Assembly: GCA_029204225.1 (NCBI GenBank)
Contig: CM055113.1
Location: 21,103,798 to 21,167,797, forward strand
DNA: 64,000 nt
Direction: 5' to 3'
Source of the DNA: Diphasiastrum complanatum
Taxonomy: Eukaryota > Streptophyta > Lycopodiopsida > Lycopodiales > Lycopodiaceae
Shown here piece after piece: positions 48,670-59,781 of this stretch. The position numbers and the translations under genes were made by a program. The notes under the pieces were generated by a model. That model worked only from the letters and a program-made list of their open reading frames with translations, made no database searches and was not told the DNA's origin. Position 1 is the stretch's first letter. Each line of letters starts with the position of its first letter.

Positions 48670-49744
48670 CTCCCCCTTAAGCTAACTGCTATGAATCTGA
48701 ACTGCAATTGAGACTTATCATATCTACTAAGGTAGAATGTTTATCTCTAGACAAAGGCTTTGTCAAAATGTCAGCCAACATACTGTCTGTATGACAGTAA
48801 CTTAGTACAACATCTTGGTTCTGAACTTTCTCTCTAAGAAAATGGAACTGAACTTCTTTGTGTTTAGTTCTATTATGAGTTCTTGGGTTCAGAGATAGAG
48901 CTATGCAGCTATGGTTGTCGCACTGGAGTATTGTTGGACCGATCTGCGGAAATTGCAGATCCTGCAGCAGCCTCCTAAGCCAAAGTATCTCCTTCACTGC
49001 TGATGTAGCTGCAACATATTCGGATTCTGTGGAGGACAACAAAATGCATTTCTGCTTTCTGTTGTTCCATGAAATGGGTCCTCCTGCAAGGAAACAAATA
49101 TAAGCTAATGTGGATTTTCTGGTACCCATGTCTCATGCCCAATCTGAATCTGAATAGGTGGTCAGTGTGAGTGCAGCTTCTATATTACCATTGTAGCTCA
49201 AATCATAGTGCCTTGAAGCTTGAATGTACCAGTGCTATAAGCCTGGATTGGACATGTATTGAGACAGTGTGCTTCCTGCATATGCTAGATCAGGTCGTGT
49301 GCAGACCATAAAATACATTACAGATCCTATGACAAACTGATAAGAATACCTGCACATTTCTTGCTGATCTGCTTTAGTTCTAGGGCACACGTCTTTGGAT
49401 AGCTTAGATCCTGGATCCATAGGTGTGTCTATGGGCTTGCAGTCCTCCATGCCATATCTGTGAAGCACATTGTTTAGATAGGACTCTTGCTTGCGCGATC
49501 TCTGTGAATCTCCATACCGAGAAGGTAATGGACTGGCTAGTCATCTTAAATTCTGATGAAAGCAGAGATTTGTTTTCTTGTGATAACTGATTTGAATTGC
49601 TAATAATTAAGGAATCATCAACATATAATGCTATTATAACATAGCTTGACCCTTTTCGTTTGAGTTACACATTAGAGTCTGCAGAGCAAGAAGTGAAATT
49701 ATGCTGCAACAAGAAGTGATTTATTCTATCATACCAGGGTCTAT
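48670..49744 (-). pseudogene. Ty1-copia RT (C-terminal part) and RNase H
   Basis: Minus-strand frames run WYDRINHFLLQHNFTSCSAD (about 49735-49675), ALYVDDSLIISNSNQ (about 49640) with the intact YVDD catalytic motif, then YGMEDCKPIDTPMDPGSKLS, then RPDLAYAGSTLSQYM. A 146-codon open frame at 48689-49129 covers RNase H (ISWNNRKQKCILLSSTESEY; LQCDNHSCIAL) and ends with ADILTKPLSRDKHS. A polypurine tract and LTR follow in order. Upstream, the expected RT N-terminus is replaced at about 49745 by LINE RT on the same strand. Confidence 0.9.
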
Positions 49745-51900
49745 TTTATTGTCCTTGTGAACCCTTTGCTGTAGATGAAAGTAGTGCCACATCATCAGCA
49801 TATAATAAGTTAGAAATAAGAATATCGCCCAATCTACAACAGATACCACGCTCCTGATCAATAACATGCTCAAGGTCATCGATATATAGTCCAAAGAGTG
49901 TGGGGGAGAGGGAGCGACCCTGGTTCACTGCAATAGTACTTCTCACCAGCTGAGATAAGCACGCACCTGATTTGAATTAACCCCCAAACCTGCTCATAAA
50001 CTGCCACAACTACCAAAACTATATCAGGAGAGAAATCAAGCTCGCACAATCTCTGTATAAGTAGGTGTCTCGAGACATAATCAAATGCCTTCCGGAAATC
50101 AACAAAGCAACAACACACCCTCTCATGCTTGGACTTAGCCTTCTGAATAATAGCTCTGAGAAATAATCCACAACACTATGACCCCCGCTATGAGGATGGC
50201 AAGTAAAATACCAAAAAGTGGCTATCTCAATAACCCATTCAGAATGGCGAGCTCATGTGCCTCTCCCAGTTGAAGAAAGTACTCACCATAGATAGTGGTC
50301 GGGCCATCTGCATCCGCAGATATCTTGGTAATACCAATGTCATCAGTGTCCAGATGTGTGTCCTCAAGGGGTCCATATCAATATCATGAAATTCAATTTG
50401 CCTGGAAGATGTCTTGGCATTAAAATCTCTGGCTAAAAGAACATGACCTTGCTTAGAAAATAGAAGGCCATCTAAGGATAAATTAGTACAAGGGGAAACC
50501 GTCTATTTGAAAAAACTGATGTCTCAGGGGGAAAATATCAAGCTGCAATGTAAACATCTCGGTGCAATCCAATATGCTTGCCCGATAATCTGATCCAAAG
50601 ATAGCATGCCTGCTCGTCATGTCTAACTACCTCCACACCAAACTATAGTGAAGCGCTGTATAAGCATGCAATCTTCCCTGATCCTTTGCCACCCATGGAT
50701 CTAGTCTTTGACCAAAAGACCGAATTCTAAAGAAAACCTTGGATATGTGGTAATCCTCTGTACTGACTCTCGGGTGTCTGTAAAGAACATAATGTCTCCT
50801 TGTGATATAAAATCTATGAAGTCTCCTGCAGCGGCTGAGGAATGGATACCATTACAGTTCCGTTAACCAATACGAAGGTGACAGGCCCCCGGGTTGCTTC
50901 GGTACCCGGGGACCCCAAATCCCTAACTACTAGAAATTGTACCACTGGTAGATCCACAATTAAAGTATTGGATATGTCTATCTCTATAGACCACATATCT
51001 GCCTGCAGCCTTTGACCGATTGTTGGGAGTAGAGGGACATTTGGCGATAGCAAAAGATGAATCTTACCAGTTAGAAGGTGAGGTTCCTTACTATCAAGTG
51101 GCCTATACTTCCCCCTCCTGGATAGCTTTGCAGCATTCTATCACCTGAATATAAGTTAGGTCTTTGTCCATAAAAATCTTTGTCTCTCGTATCTTAGCTC
51201 TTTGGCATAATGCCATTTTCTGTTCCTCTATGTGACACGAATAACCAAAATAGCATTGTCTTTTTTAGTCTGCCAAGCGGTTTCCAAAACTATACTATGA
51301 TGACCGAGGTTGGTTTCCAGAAATTGCTTGGCCTCATTCTCAGCATTTTTTGTCATACCACGAACTCGAATATTGTATCTTTTCCTCACGGAGTCTCTCT
51401 TCTGATAAAGTGGCTGAGATTAAAAGCCAACATATGTGTAGATGGCTTACCGGACTCCTTAAGAACCGCTGCCCATGATGGTGCTTTCTTCTTGATGTTT
51501 CTCAATTTTGTTCTCTAGTTCTTGGAGCTTCGGTAACAAGCATTGGTCACCCTTATTTGCCTAATTTTTTTTTTTCCAATTTAGTGATTCTGTCCCGCTC
51601 CTCTGACATGGATTGAGTTGTTATTTGGAGCTGCATCATATCTTTCTTCATGGTGTGGAGCTCAATCCGTAGCTAATCAAGTTAGGTAAAAACATACTGC
51701 TAAAAAGCTTTCAAAGGGGTATATAGATCAGGGAGAGGCAAAATAGGGGCTGAGGGAGTTTTAAGATCAGAGGGTATAGCAAAAAGAGAGGGGTCTTTGC
51801 TATCACCAGGCAGCACTGCTGCCTCAAGCACTGCCAAGGTGGGCAGTTGCACTGCCTGCCTGGCAGCAAAAGAGTGAGGGAGGGTGAGGATTTCTTGAGT
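49745..51900 (-). pseudogene. L1-type LINE: ORF1, endonuclease and start of RT
   Basis: On the minus strand a coiled-coil-like segment (ELHTMKKDMMQLQITTQSMS, about 51660-51600) leads to RYNIRVRGMTKNAENEAKQF and LETNL (51390-51310), resembling the L1 ORF1 RNA-binding core. Next is an apurinic-endonuclease-like region with DIMFFTDTRE (about 50790) and GHVLLARDFNAKTS (50440-50400), then LGEAHELAILNG (about 50250). RT follows with CCCFVDFRKAFDYVSRHLLI (50118-50060), NQGRSLSPTLFGLYIDDLEH and LLYADDVALL (about 49820). The reading ends about 13 residues after YADD. Stops and shifts are scattered throughout. This is the most complete LINE in the window; it shows that the family encodes ORF1, endonuclease and RT. 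Confidence 0.85.
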
Positions 51901-51909
51901 GGGGGCATG

Positions 51910-51913
<4 letters not shown>

Positions 51914-51987
<74 letters not shown>

Positions 51988-52020
51988 AAGCTTTATTAAC
52001 GTCTTTTAATGCCAAAAGGC

Positions 52021-52068
<48 letters not shown>

Positions 52069-52101
52069 AAGCTTTATTAACGTCTTTTAATGCCAAAAGG
52101 C

Positions 52102-52135
<34 letters not shown>
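51914..52135. repeat. 81-bp tandem units of LINE-like 3' tail plus (GA)n
   Basis: (GA)n occurs at 51914-51983, 52025-52064 and 52107-52135. Between them are two nearly identical 42-bp blocks (51984-52025 and 52065-52106) that read, on the minus strand, ATGCCTTTTGGCAT (hairpin), then TAAAAGACGTTAATAAAGC, then CTTTCTTTCTC and (TC)n. The repeat period is 81 bp. This is the same hairpin plus GACRTTAA signature found at two other LINE ends. It may be two insertions or a later tandem duplication. Confidence 0.85.
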
Positions 52136-52138
<3 letters not shown>

Positions 52139-52139
<1 letters not shown>

Positions 52140-52257
52140 CTTGTGTAGATCCTCAAGATCTTACTACAAATGCTAACTATGGAGCTTTCTTGGAGCTCAT
52201 GGCCTTGAAAAAAGAAGGCTTTATTGATACATTCTACAGAGATGGAGGAGATAGATC
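52139..52257 (+). other. Short coding-like fragment of unknown origin upstream of CNX3
   Basis: One frame reads LPCVDPQDLTTNANYGAFLE then LMALKKEGFIDTFYRDGG and stops at TGA (52255-52257). It could be a remnant of a retroelement endonuclease or an upstream exon, but I do not recognise it. It is 109 bp upstream of the CNX3 exon. Confidence 0.25.
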
Positions 52258-52365
52258 ATGAGTGGACAGAGAAAATGCTGATTGCTTTTTGTCTTTCTTT
52301 GCCAGTGGAAGTTTCCATGCTTATGAATCTGACCTTGTGTTGTTTTTTTATCTGCAATGGTATAG

Positions 52366-52956
52366 GAATTGGAAACTGTATTTGGCCAACCGTTGCATCA
52401 AGATGCTCTTTCGAGAAAAAATGCACAGCTCTCAGGTTTTGGCACTTCAGATCACAGTCGACCTGGTCTGTCCATGAACACTCTAACACATGTGGATGAC
52501 TCTGGCAAGGCATCCATGGTGAACATAATGGAAAAATCAAGTACTTATAGACTAGCTGCTGCATCTGGTAGAGTGTTACTTGGAACACTTGCTTTTGATC
52601 TGGTATGTGCTAACAAAATATCAAAAGGTGATGTCTTGACAGTAGCCCAGATTGCAGGGATACAAGCAGCAAAGCAAACAAGCAATCTGATACCACTTTG
52701 TCATAACATACTATTGAGTGGAGTGAAGGTCGACTTAAGTTTGAATAAAGAGTTGCAGGCAGTTGAAGTGCATGCTGAAGTGACTTCAGTTGGCCCAACA
52801 GGGGTAGAAATGGAGGCATTGACTGCTGTTTCAGTCGCCTGCCTTACAGTGTATGACATGTGCAAAGCAGCTTCCAAAGAAATCAAAATTTCCAACATCC
52901 AGTTAGATTCTAAATCAGGTGGAAAAAGTGGAGATTGGCACAGAACAAACATGTGA
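52366..52956 (+). CDS. CNX3: Cyclic pyranopterin monophosphate synthase (MoaC/CNX3), last exon
   Basis: Known role of the family: with CNX2 it converts GTP to cyclic pyranopterin monophosphate in mitochondria, the first step of molybdenum cofactor synthesis. A 197-codon exon opens after the acceptor TATAG at 52361-52365 (pyrimidine-rich tract before it) and ends TGA at 52954-52956. Counting from the Leu codon at 52369, the MoaC domain spans residues about 38-195: LTHVDDSGKASMVNI; GDVLTVAQIAGIQAAKQTSN; the His-containing LIPLCHNI (His112); GVEMEALTAVSVACLTVYDM and CKAASK, with the active-site Asp163 and Lys166. It ends GGKSGDW, as in plant homologues. The 5' end matches the plant pre-domain motif (ELETVFGQ), so an upstream exon encoding the mitochondrial presequence is expected; I could not find it. 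No start codon is assigned. The domain is intact, with no missing key residue. Confidence 0.93.
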   Translation, partial: ELETVFGQPLHQDALSRKNAQLSGFGTSDHSRPGLSMNTLTHVDDSGKASMVNIMEKSSTYRLAAASGRVLLGTLAFDLVCANKISKGDVLTVAQIAGIQAAKQTSNLIPLCHNILLSGVKVDLSLNKELQAVEVHAEVTSVGPTGVEMEALTAVSVACLTVYDMCKAASKEIKISNIQLDSKSGGKSGDWHRTNM

Positions 52957-53202
52957 TTCAGATCTATTTGATTTCAAATGATTCAGTGATGATAAAGCGA
53001 TGAAATATAACAGCCATCGCAATTGTGTCACTGATCTGAGCCGAATCCAAAAATCAATAATTTATAACAAGTTAGTTCTGTTTTCTGACATAGAAATGAA
53101 GTTTGTTAGTTGATTATTGGGAACGTTTGTATAGTTTTAGCTGAGCATCAGCTTGTAACTCGTCCTTGCACTGTGAATCTAAACAACTTTTGTAATTGTT
53201 TT
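52957..53202 (+). other. CNX3 3' UTR region
   Basis: AT-rich sequence downstream of the stop, with runs such as TTTTGTAATTG near 53188-53198 that could serve poly(A) addition. The exact site is not determinable. Confidence 0.4.
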
Positions 53203-53473
53203 GTATCTGACGGTTTGTCTGGTTATAACTATCTGTTTGGTACTAAAATTCACTGGTCTGGAGTGTAGGGTTGGAAGAAAGACTTGCACATGACATTTGT
53301 AGTGTTAGAGATCAAACTAATATGTAGGTTGTATCGGATGGTTTATGGCTGGTTATAATTATCTGTTTGGTACTAAAATTTATTGGTCCTGACTATTAGA
53401 GCATGAGACTTTTGGAAGAAAGACTTACACATGACAAATGTAGTGTTAAGGATCAAACTAATAAGAAGGTTGT
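53203..53473. repeat. Tandem duplication, unit about 130-143 bp, after CNX3
   Basis: Unit 1 is 53203-53330 and unit 2 is 53331-53473. Both contain GGTTATAA(C/T)TATCTGTTTGG then TACTAAAATT, then TTGGAAGAAAGACTT(G/A)CACA and GATCAAACTAATA. Unit 2 has about 15 extra bases (GACTATTAGAGCATGAG). Confidence 0.9.
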
Positions 53474-56430
53474 ACTTCGTATTCAGAAACTTGGATCAGC
53501 AGAACGTTCCATTTGGTGGTAATGTAGCAAGGTTTAGATTATTAACTTTGGCATTGATTTACTAGCTACTTCTATTCTGATCTCAGAAAAAGCTACGAGA
53601 TTTTATGAAAGAGCACAGTTTTATGGTACAGCTTTTATGTTCAAACAACAGAAGCTGCTACTACAATGTCTACTGCATAAGTCCTGCCTACTGCATAACT
53701 TGCGGAAGCTGGATCATGGATAAAGCTGCCTGCCCAGTGTAATTACTATCAATTTTAACTGAAATACTTGGCATTCAATCGTAGCAGGGTGGAACTATAA
53801 ATTAGATATATCTGGCTTCTCTCAAATTACCACTATGGCTAGCACTAGTCGGAGATCAGGAACATGACCATTCATATACTGCCCAAGGTTTTCCATAGGA
53901 CATCAATCTTTTGATCAAGTGACTGGGATCTGCAATTTCAAGACCATATCCAATGGGCTATGTCCTTGTCTAACCAAGAAATCATAACAAGACATACTGT
54001 GAGAACTTAGTGCAAATTTTTTGCATGCTTGTAGCAGGTTTGTGCTTCTTTTGGAAGACGTTCTTCAGCAACCAAATCTGGATAGGTGAATTGGATGCCC
54101 CTTCCAAAAGATAATGAGCTTATCGTGTCTACTTAACCTCTCTGCTGGCCAGAAGCCAATTTTAATTCCAGAATAAGCTCAATTTAAGTTAAGCTCGATA
54201 GAAGCTCAGTTGAATCCTGGTATATAAAAATTGTAAGTCTCCAATTTGTCCATTGATCAAAGGAGCCCATCATTTTCCATCGAAGAATGGGGAGAAATAA
54301 CATTTCGTGGTATTGCTTCCATGAGTGTTACTTGTGCTTTTGTTACTATTTCTATATTCTATTGCTGAATTTTGTCCATATTGATTCAGGCTATGCTTAA
54401 CAAAGTCTAACACGTGAAGCCATTCATAGCATGTATCCGAATCAAGGTTTAGCTTAGATTGCATGAACACATACTTGAGATTCATCATATGCCATAGTTT
54501 TCCTACTAAAAACAATCTTTTTGTAAGCATGGATCTTACTTAGCCATTTTATCTTAGATATTATAGACAAAGTTTGCCAACGTGTTGATTGCTACTTTGA
54601 TTGGGTGACAACTTCATTTCTTTCTAAATTGTGGTTATCTACACAAAAGCTAAATTCACCCTCATAATTAGCACATTATTCTACCAATCATGTGTAGCTT
54701 TAGCAACTCTAATTTCTAACAAGATCAAATATACACCAAGTCCTTGAGGTGATCTGAATAGCACAAATTCAATCATCGAAGGGACATGGTCTTTAACAAC
54801 TTAACCCCTCTAAATTGATTATGTGTCTACTTTGAAAGTATATTGATTTTCAATCCTTTCAATCTCAATGCCCTCAACCTATAATTCTCCAGTCTCTATG
54901 CTAATCAAAGGAGCTACATCATTTTCCAGAGAAATGGTGTCATGTGATGCTACTTCCACGAATGCTACTTGTAGTTATTTTCCTACTTTTGTTGTTGAAC
55001 TTTGTCCATATTGATTCAGCCTATGCTAACCTCTACCACATATGAAACTATTTGTGACAGTTGTATGAAATGTTCAACTTAGATTGAGTTGACACACCCA
55101 TGATACCACCCATTGTTTTTCCTATAGTGGCCTGACAGTTTCCATCAACCGTCAATTTAACAAACCAAATAATATCACCCTCAAATACTTAATAAAATTT
55201 TGATATATATCAATACCCAAAAATGTTCAAGAATATGTATTTCACTCTTTTGCTTCAGTTCCCTTGGAAAGTCAAATAAGTTTAAATAATGAATTTCTCT
55301 CGAATTCCTTACTTCTTTGTATATAAAAATCAAAAACTTGGTTTCTCTTCTCTTACGAATGAAGAATTATCAAGTAATAATCCTAAACTGGCCAAGGTAA
55401 GGTTTTTTTACATAAGCACAATCTTTTATAAGCCTGCATATGAAAGCCTATGGTTGTGGTAACTTCATGTCAAAGACATGGAAGAATGTTGCTCCAGTCT
55501 CTCATACACCACCATTCTTGTATAACAAGCATATGTTCTTGGATAAGAAACCAAGTCAAACTTCACATTGAATACTATCTTGACTAAGAAGTTCATAACT
55601 TTTGGTGTAGCTCCTAGTTCATTTCTCTAGGTTGAAGAATAGATTGACTCAAATGTTTGTATATCCAAAATATTGAATCCTATGCAAATGCAACTTTAAA
55701 GGTGTGCCAGACAAATGGTGAGAGCCAAAGACACAAAGTCAAAACTTATGTGATAACAATTAGTCCAAAAGCCCATAGGCTCTGGACTTGTATGGCATGA
55801 TACATAAATGATATTCCTAATACATCTAACATTATTGTTGACCTTCCAATGTTCCAAAAGTAGACCTTCCACTTTCCTCTAATTTCATAGTATTACTTAA
55901 GGATGTTATTTCTTTTGCAGTAGAAGCCAATCTAGTTCACAAAAGGAGATATACTCATGAAATGATAAGATTGCATGCCAAGTAAATAAAGAAAATATGC
56001 TACAAATAATTTACCTCTATGACATTGATGTCTCTTTTTTCCTCCAAACTTGAACATTATTCTCTTGTATGTCTTTCCCTCTAACGAAAAATGCTTGATT
56101 TCTTCCAAATGCAACTCCATTTCCTCCATTTTTCACATTTTTCTTGTCCAGTAGTGCACTTGAGCAAACATTTTCAAGAGATTATTGATTACATTATGTG
56201 AACGTGAGTGCAAAAGGATCTAAATAGATCATAAATTTTGGAGATTGCACGAAGATTCCAATTGAATCCATACTAGCACTTGGAATCAATTCTAAATCTC
56301 ATTTCTAGCTTATCTTGGCAAGTGCTCCACATTGGCACATAAAATTTGATCAAAACTTAGGTTTGAAGGTGCAACAACCTCTCAATACCTATAAACAATT
56401 AATTAAGCTTCAAAAAGAACCTATTACACA
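53474..56430. other. Intergenic, one diverged duplication, no gene recognised
   Basis: A segment at about 54250-54410 is repeated in diverged form at about 54890-55035; both include TTTGTCCATATTGATTCAG and ...CATCATTTTCCA. The minus-strand frame 54270-54530 covers the first copy and may be remnant coding, but it has no known motif. The rest is AT-rich with frequent stops. Confidence 0.55.
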
Positions 56431-57110
56431 TCAAATATTAAGAATACTAAATGTAGCCTCTTGAAGAGGTTTAGTGAGGATATCAACAAGGTAGTCAGCT
56501 GTTGACACATGCTCCAAAGATGTCTCCTTTGATCGCATCTTCTCCCTTACAAATTGATGTGCAATTTCAGTGCGTTTGCTTCTTGCATGAAAGATGGGGT
56601 TAGATGCAAGAATTTGAGCCGAGATATTATCACACTTGATGAGTGGGATTACCTTTGATTTGATCACCTTTAGCTCCATAAACAACCTCCCTTGGTTGTT
56701 GTGGTGAGGGCTCTATACTCAGCCTCGATTGATGAGAGTGAAAATGTTGCAAAGGAACTTGTTGAATTTCTATCCTTCTTGTCCCCTGCAAAATATGAGT
56801 CACTAAATGCATGCAAGTAAATGGTATAGGATGTTAGGTGTACCCAAGATGTACCTTTAAATCCTTTTGGCACTTTTTTGATGCATAATTAGTAGATCTT
56901 GCATACTTTGACTAATCTTGCATACACTATACCATGGACCAGGTCTAGTTATTATCATACACATCAAGTAGCCTATAAGTTTCCTATAAAGAGTGATGTC
57001 TTTAAAAGTTGTTTCATCATCTTTATTGGACACTTTTACACTTTGCTCCATTGGAGGATGGTGGTAAACCATGAGGTAATTCTGATGGAAAAACATCTTT
57101 CGATTCACTT
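56431..57110 (-). pseudogene. Ty1-copia RNase H relic
   Basis: Minus-strand frames give LYRKLIGYLMCMIITRPG (about 57010-56960), HAFSDSYFAGDKKDRNSTSS (about 56800-56750), SSIEAEYRALTTTTKG (56730-56690) and finally HQFVREKMRSKETSLEHVST with VDILTKPLQEATF (56560-56440). They are in copia RNase H order but spread over several frames. No polypurine tract or LTR could be placed downstream. Confidence 0.85.
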
Positions 57111-57483
57111 ATGATCTGCTTTTTCATGATCTAAACTTACTGAGTTAAGAATTGAAGAGAATTCACAACTATTTAGATGCACATCAGAAACATCCAAAAT
57201 TGGAATAGCAAATACTAAAAAAACTTCATATTGCAAATAATCAAATTCTTCCATGGCATTAATTGTAGAAATCCCATCCGATGGATGTAATTGTTGGCTC
57301 TAACTTCATGGAAAGCTTCAAAAGACTTTGATTCAACTTTTGGCAAGCTCTACAAGGCAACAAAGGTATGCAAAGGAAAGACACTATCTCATTCACCCAA
57401 GAACACTTAATATCCATAATGAAGTATTTAGCCTCATTGGATATAAGCTTAGTCAGAAACCAACAGAACAAGTCTTCGAAGAA

Positions 57484-57485
<2 letters not shown>

Positions 57486-57557
<72 letters not shown>
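57486..57557. repeat. (TA)n microsatellite
   Basis: About 36 TA units. The tyrosine-isoleucine frames across it are artefacts. Confidence 0.97.
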
Positions 57558-57558
<1 letters not shown>

Positions 57559-57639
57559 TAGTAAAGAGTGCCCGTCGTTGTCTAGCAATGGCGGCCGATG
57601 ATTTGAAAATTCAGTATGTCATTGACGGACGCTGATTTT

Positions 57640-57845
57640 CCAATCTAGGTGGCGGTGGTCCCTATGCGGTCCTTATGCGGCCTAAATGCAGTCCCTATGC
57701 CTTTGTTTAGACCATATGTAGCCGTAGGCGAGACCCTTGCAGTGCGGTTTGCGGTTCGTTCACTTTGTTCAGACCGTAAGCAATACTTTACATTGCGGTT
57801 GAGGTTCGTTCACTTCGTTCAGAGCATAGGCGAGACTTTACGATT
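57640..57845. repeat. TGCGGT-rich tandem repeats with a 51-bp two-copy unit
   Basis: ATGCGGTCC words recur at 57663-57705. A 51-bp unit GCGGTT(T)G(C/A)GGTTCGTTCACT, followed by T(T/C)GTTCAGA, is duplicated at about 57743-57793 and 57794-57844. Confidence 0.8.
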
Positions 57846-57931
57846 GTGCTTCGTATGTGATCGTAATCGTTGACTTTGCGGTCCTTTGCGATGATTTGTG
57901 GTCATATGCAGTCAAAATGGGATCCTTTGCC

Positions 57932-57935
<4 letters not shown>

Positions 57936-57981
<46 letters not shown>
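57936..57981. repeat. (GA)n microsatellite
   Basis: About 23 GA units. Confidence 0.96.
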
Positions 57982-57984
<3 letters not shown>

Positions 57985-58847
57985 TATGATGTGATGGTAA
58001 AATCCTGATCCGTGCATTTTGCTTACTTCACGATGGAGCAATTTTTTTTAAAGTGGAGTCTTCTGCAACACCTTTTTCATGCACAAGGTGCAACGTGCTG
58101 CTGCATCTGAATTGTTTGTGATGTAGTGGTGCGATCTGAATGCAACATCACAATAGGCTGATCAGCATGATCGTGAAGTGGCCTGATCCGTGCAGGTGTG
58201 TTATAGCAAGGCAATGTGCTGTCTCTAAATTCTATGAAAAGCTTCTAGGCCCTCACGATGTTAATGACAATAATCTATTGTTCTTGATCCTATTCATGGT
58301 AGAAGGTAGAGCGCATTGAGAGCATGGCTAGAGTTCAAATAGCTTGTTTCATAGCTCGCACTCAGTAGGCCAATGATAGATCAATCTTGAACTGTAGTCA
58401 CAACCTTCCTTCCAGCGATGGCTCACTTCCTCATGAGCTGACAGCAGCGATGGGCTTGAGGGACCAGCTAGGGATGTGCAACCATATGTGTCACATAGTA
58501 GGTAGTTGCAGCAATGAAGCTAGTTATTTATCAGCGATGAAGACTCAGAACTTGACGCATAGCAGCTCTCCTAGAATGCGTTGATGCAACAGCTGAATCA
58601 GCACTCATTTGCTCATGCTCCAGTGTCATTTAGATGTTTTATTACTTCCTTAAAGTTGGAAACAATGATTTGCTCAAAAGTGTGATAAATGACAAAGATT
58701 CTCCTCCTCACAAATGCATTTGGAAGCTGGTATAGTTTGGAGTCGAATGCCCAAAAGCATAGGTGCAAGCCAATGTTCAGAAATGGGCCTGAAGCAACAT
58801 ATAGCTTTTCTTTAAAACTAGGGTTATACTGGCTGTGATTCATTACT
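57982..58847. other. No recognised feature
   Basis: Mixed sequence without domains, to the left of the non-autonomous LTR element. Frames running across the boundary at 58848 are chance. Confidence 0.45.
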
Positions 58848-59672
58848 GAGTGACTGATCTTGATTAAGCTTTGTGATTGGCATAGTACCCTTATTCTAGA
58901 TTGTTCAACAAGATCTAGTTCATAAGATATGGCTAATTCACAATCTAGCATGCTAATCAATAGACTATGATAGCAATGAATCAAAGAATGATTAAGAGTA
59001 CAAGATTACAATGCATAAGAATTAGTCTCAACACGAGTTAGAGAGAGAGAGCTAGAGAGATAACAAGAAAAAACAGTTTAGATCCAACCAAGCATGAGAT
59101 AGCTACAAAACTTTGGTTCTTCATTATTTTGTGAATGAGAATGATATGTACATATATAGGAGAGCTAAAATTCGTGGTACTCCTTGCATTCAATGCACAT
59201 CCTACACCTATTCAAGTGCAAACAACTATTAACTTGACACCTAACTACTAGCATGCATAGGGTGCACCTAACTTCTACCTACTTTCTCCAAATGGCAATT
59301 TCTCAACTAGCCATGTACAAATCTACATGCATGTGTCCATTAGAGTAATTGCATGCTTTGCATGTCACTATGGAAACTTAGGACATTATGCATTTATTGT
59401 GGCTCGAGTTTCTACAAGGTCATAATTGACCAATTCCATGTGAATCTCTATATGCATGTCAAACTAAACATTGTCAATATTATTGCATATCATACTAGAC
59501 CAACTAGACTTTATGCATGTCACTGGAATTTGATCTACCTAACCCAAACTCGCCCTATTCTACAAGGATATGTGCTCAATTCACATACCTTGGATATGTA
59601 CAGAATATTTACATGGGTAGGATCCCCCAAACATTAACAACAGATGATAGATATGTTTTACAATTTTTAACA
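58848..59672 (-). repeat. 3' LTR of the non-autonomous element, lacking 43 bp at its end
   Basis: On the minus strand it starts TGTTAAAAATTG at 59672 directly after the purine tract AAGGAGGAG. It matches 61258-62082 base for base except about 21 substitutions, and breaks off at 58848, where the partner continues to 61215. Confidence 0.9.
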
Positions 59673-59681
59673 CTCCTCCTT
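59673..59681 (-). promoter_or_regulatory. Polypurine tract
   Basis: AAGGAGGAG on the minus strand, abutting the LTR start; this is the expected second-strand primer site. Confidence 0.85.
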
Positions 59682-59781
59682 AAAATATATCTATCTGATG
59701 TTGGTGAAGATCCTTTGAGTTTGGATTCTTTGCTTTGCATTTGAGGTGAAGATGAACAAAGAATCCATCATAGCAGCATGT

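Noticed and set aside
50814-51053. Separate small gene on the minus strand
   Set aside because: It lies between LINE ORF1 and the endonuclease and reads into DIMFFTDTRE; it is part of the LINE.
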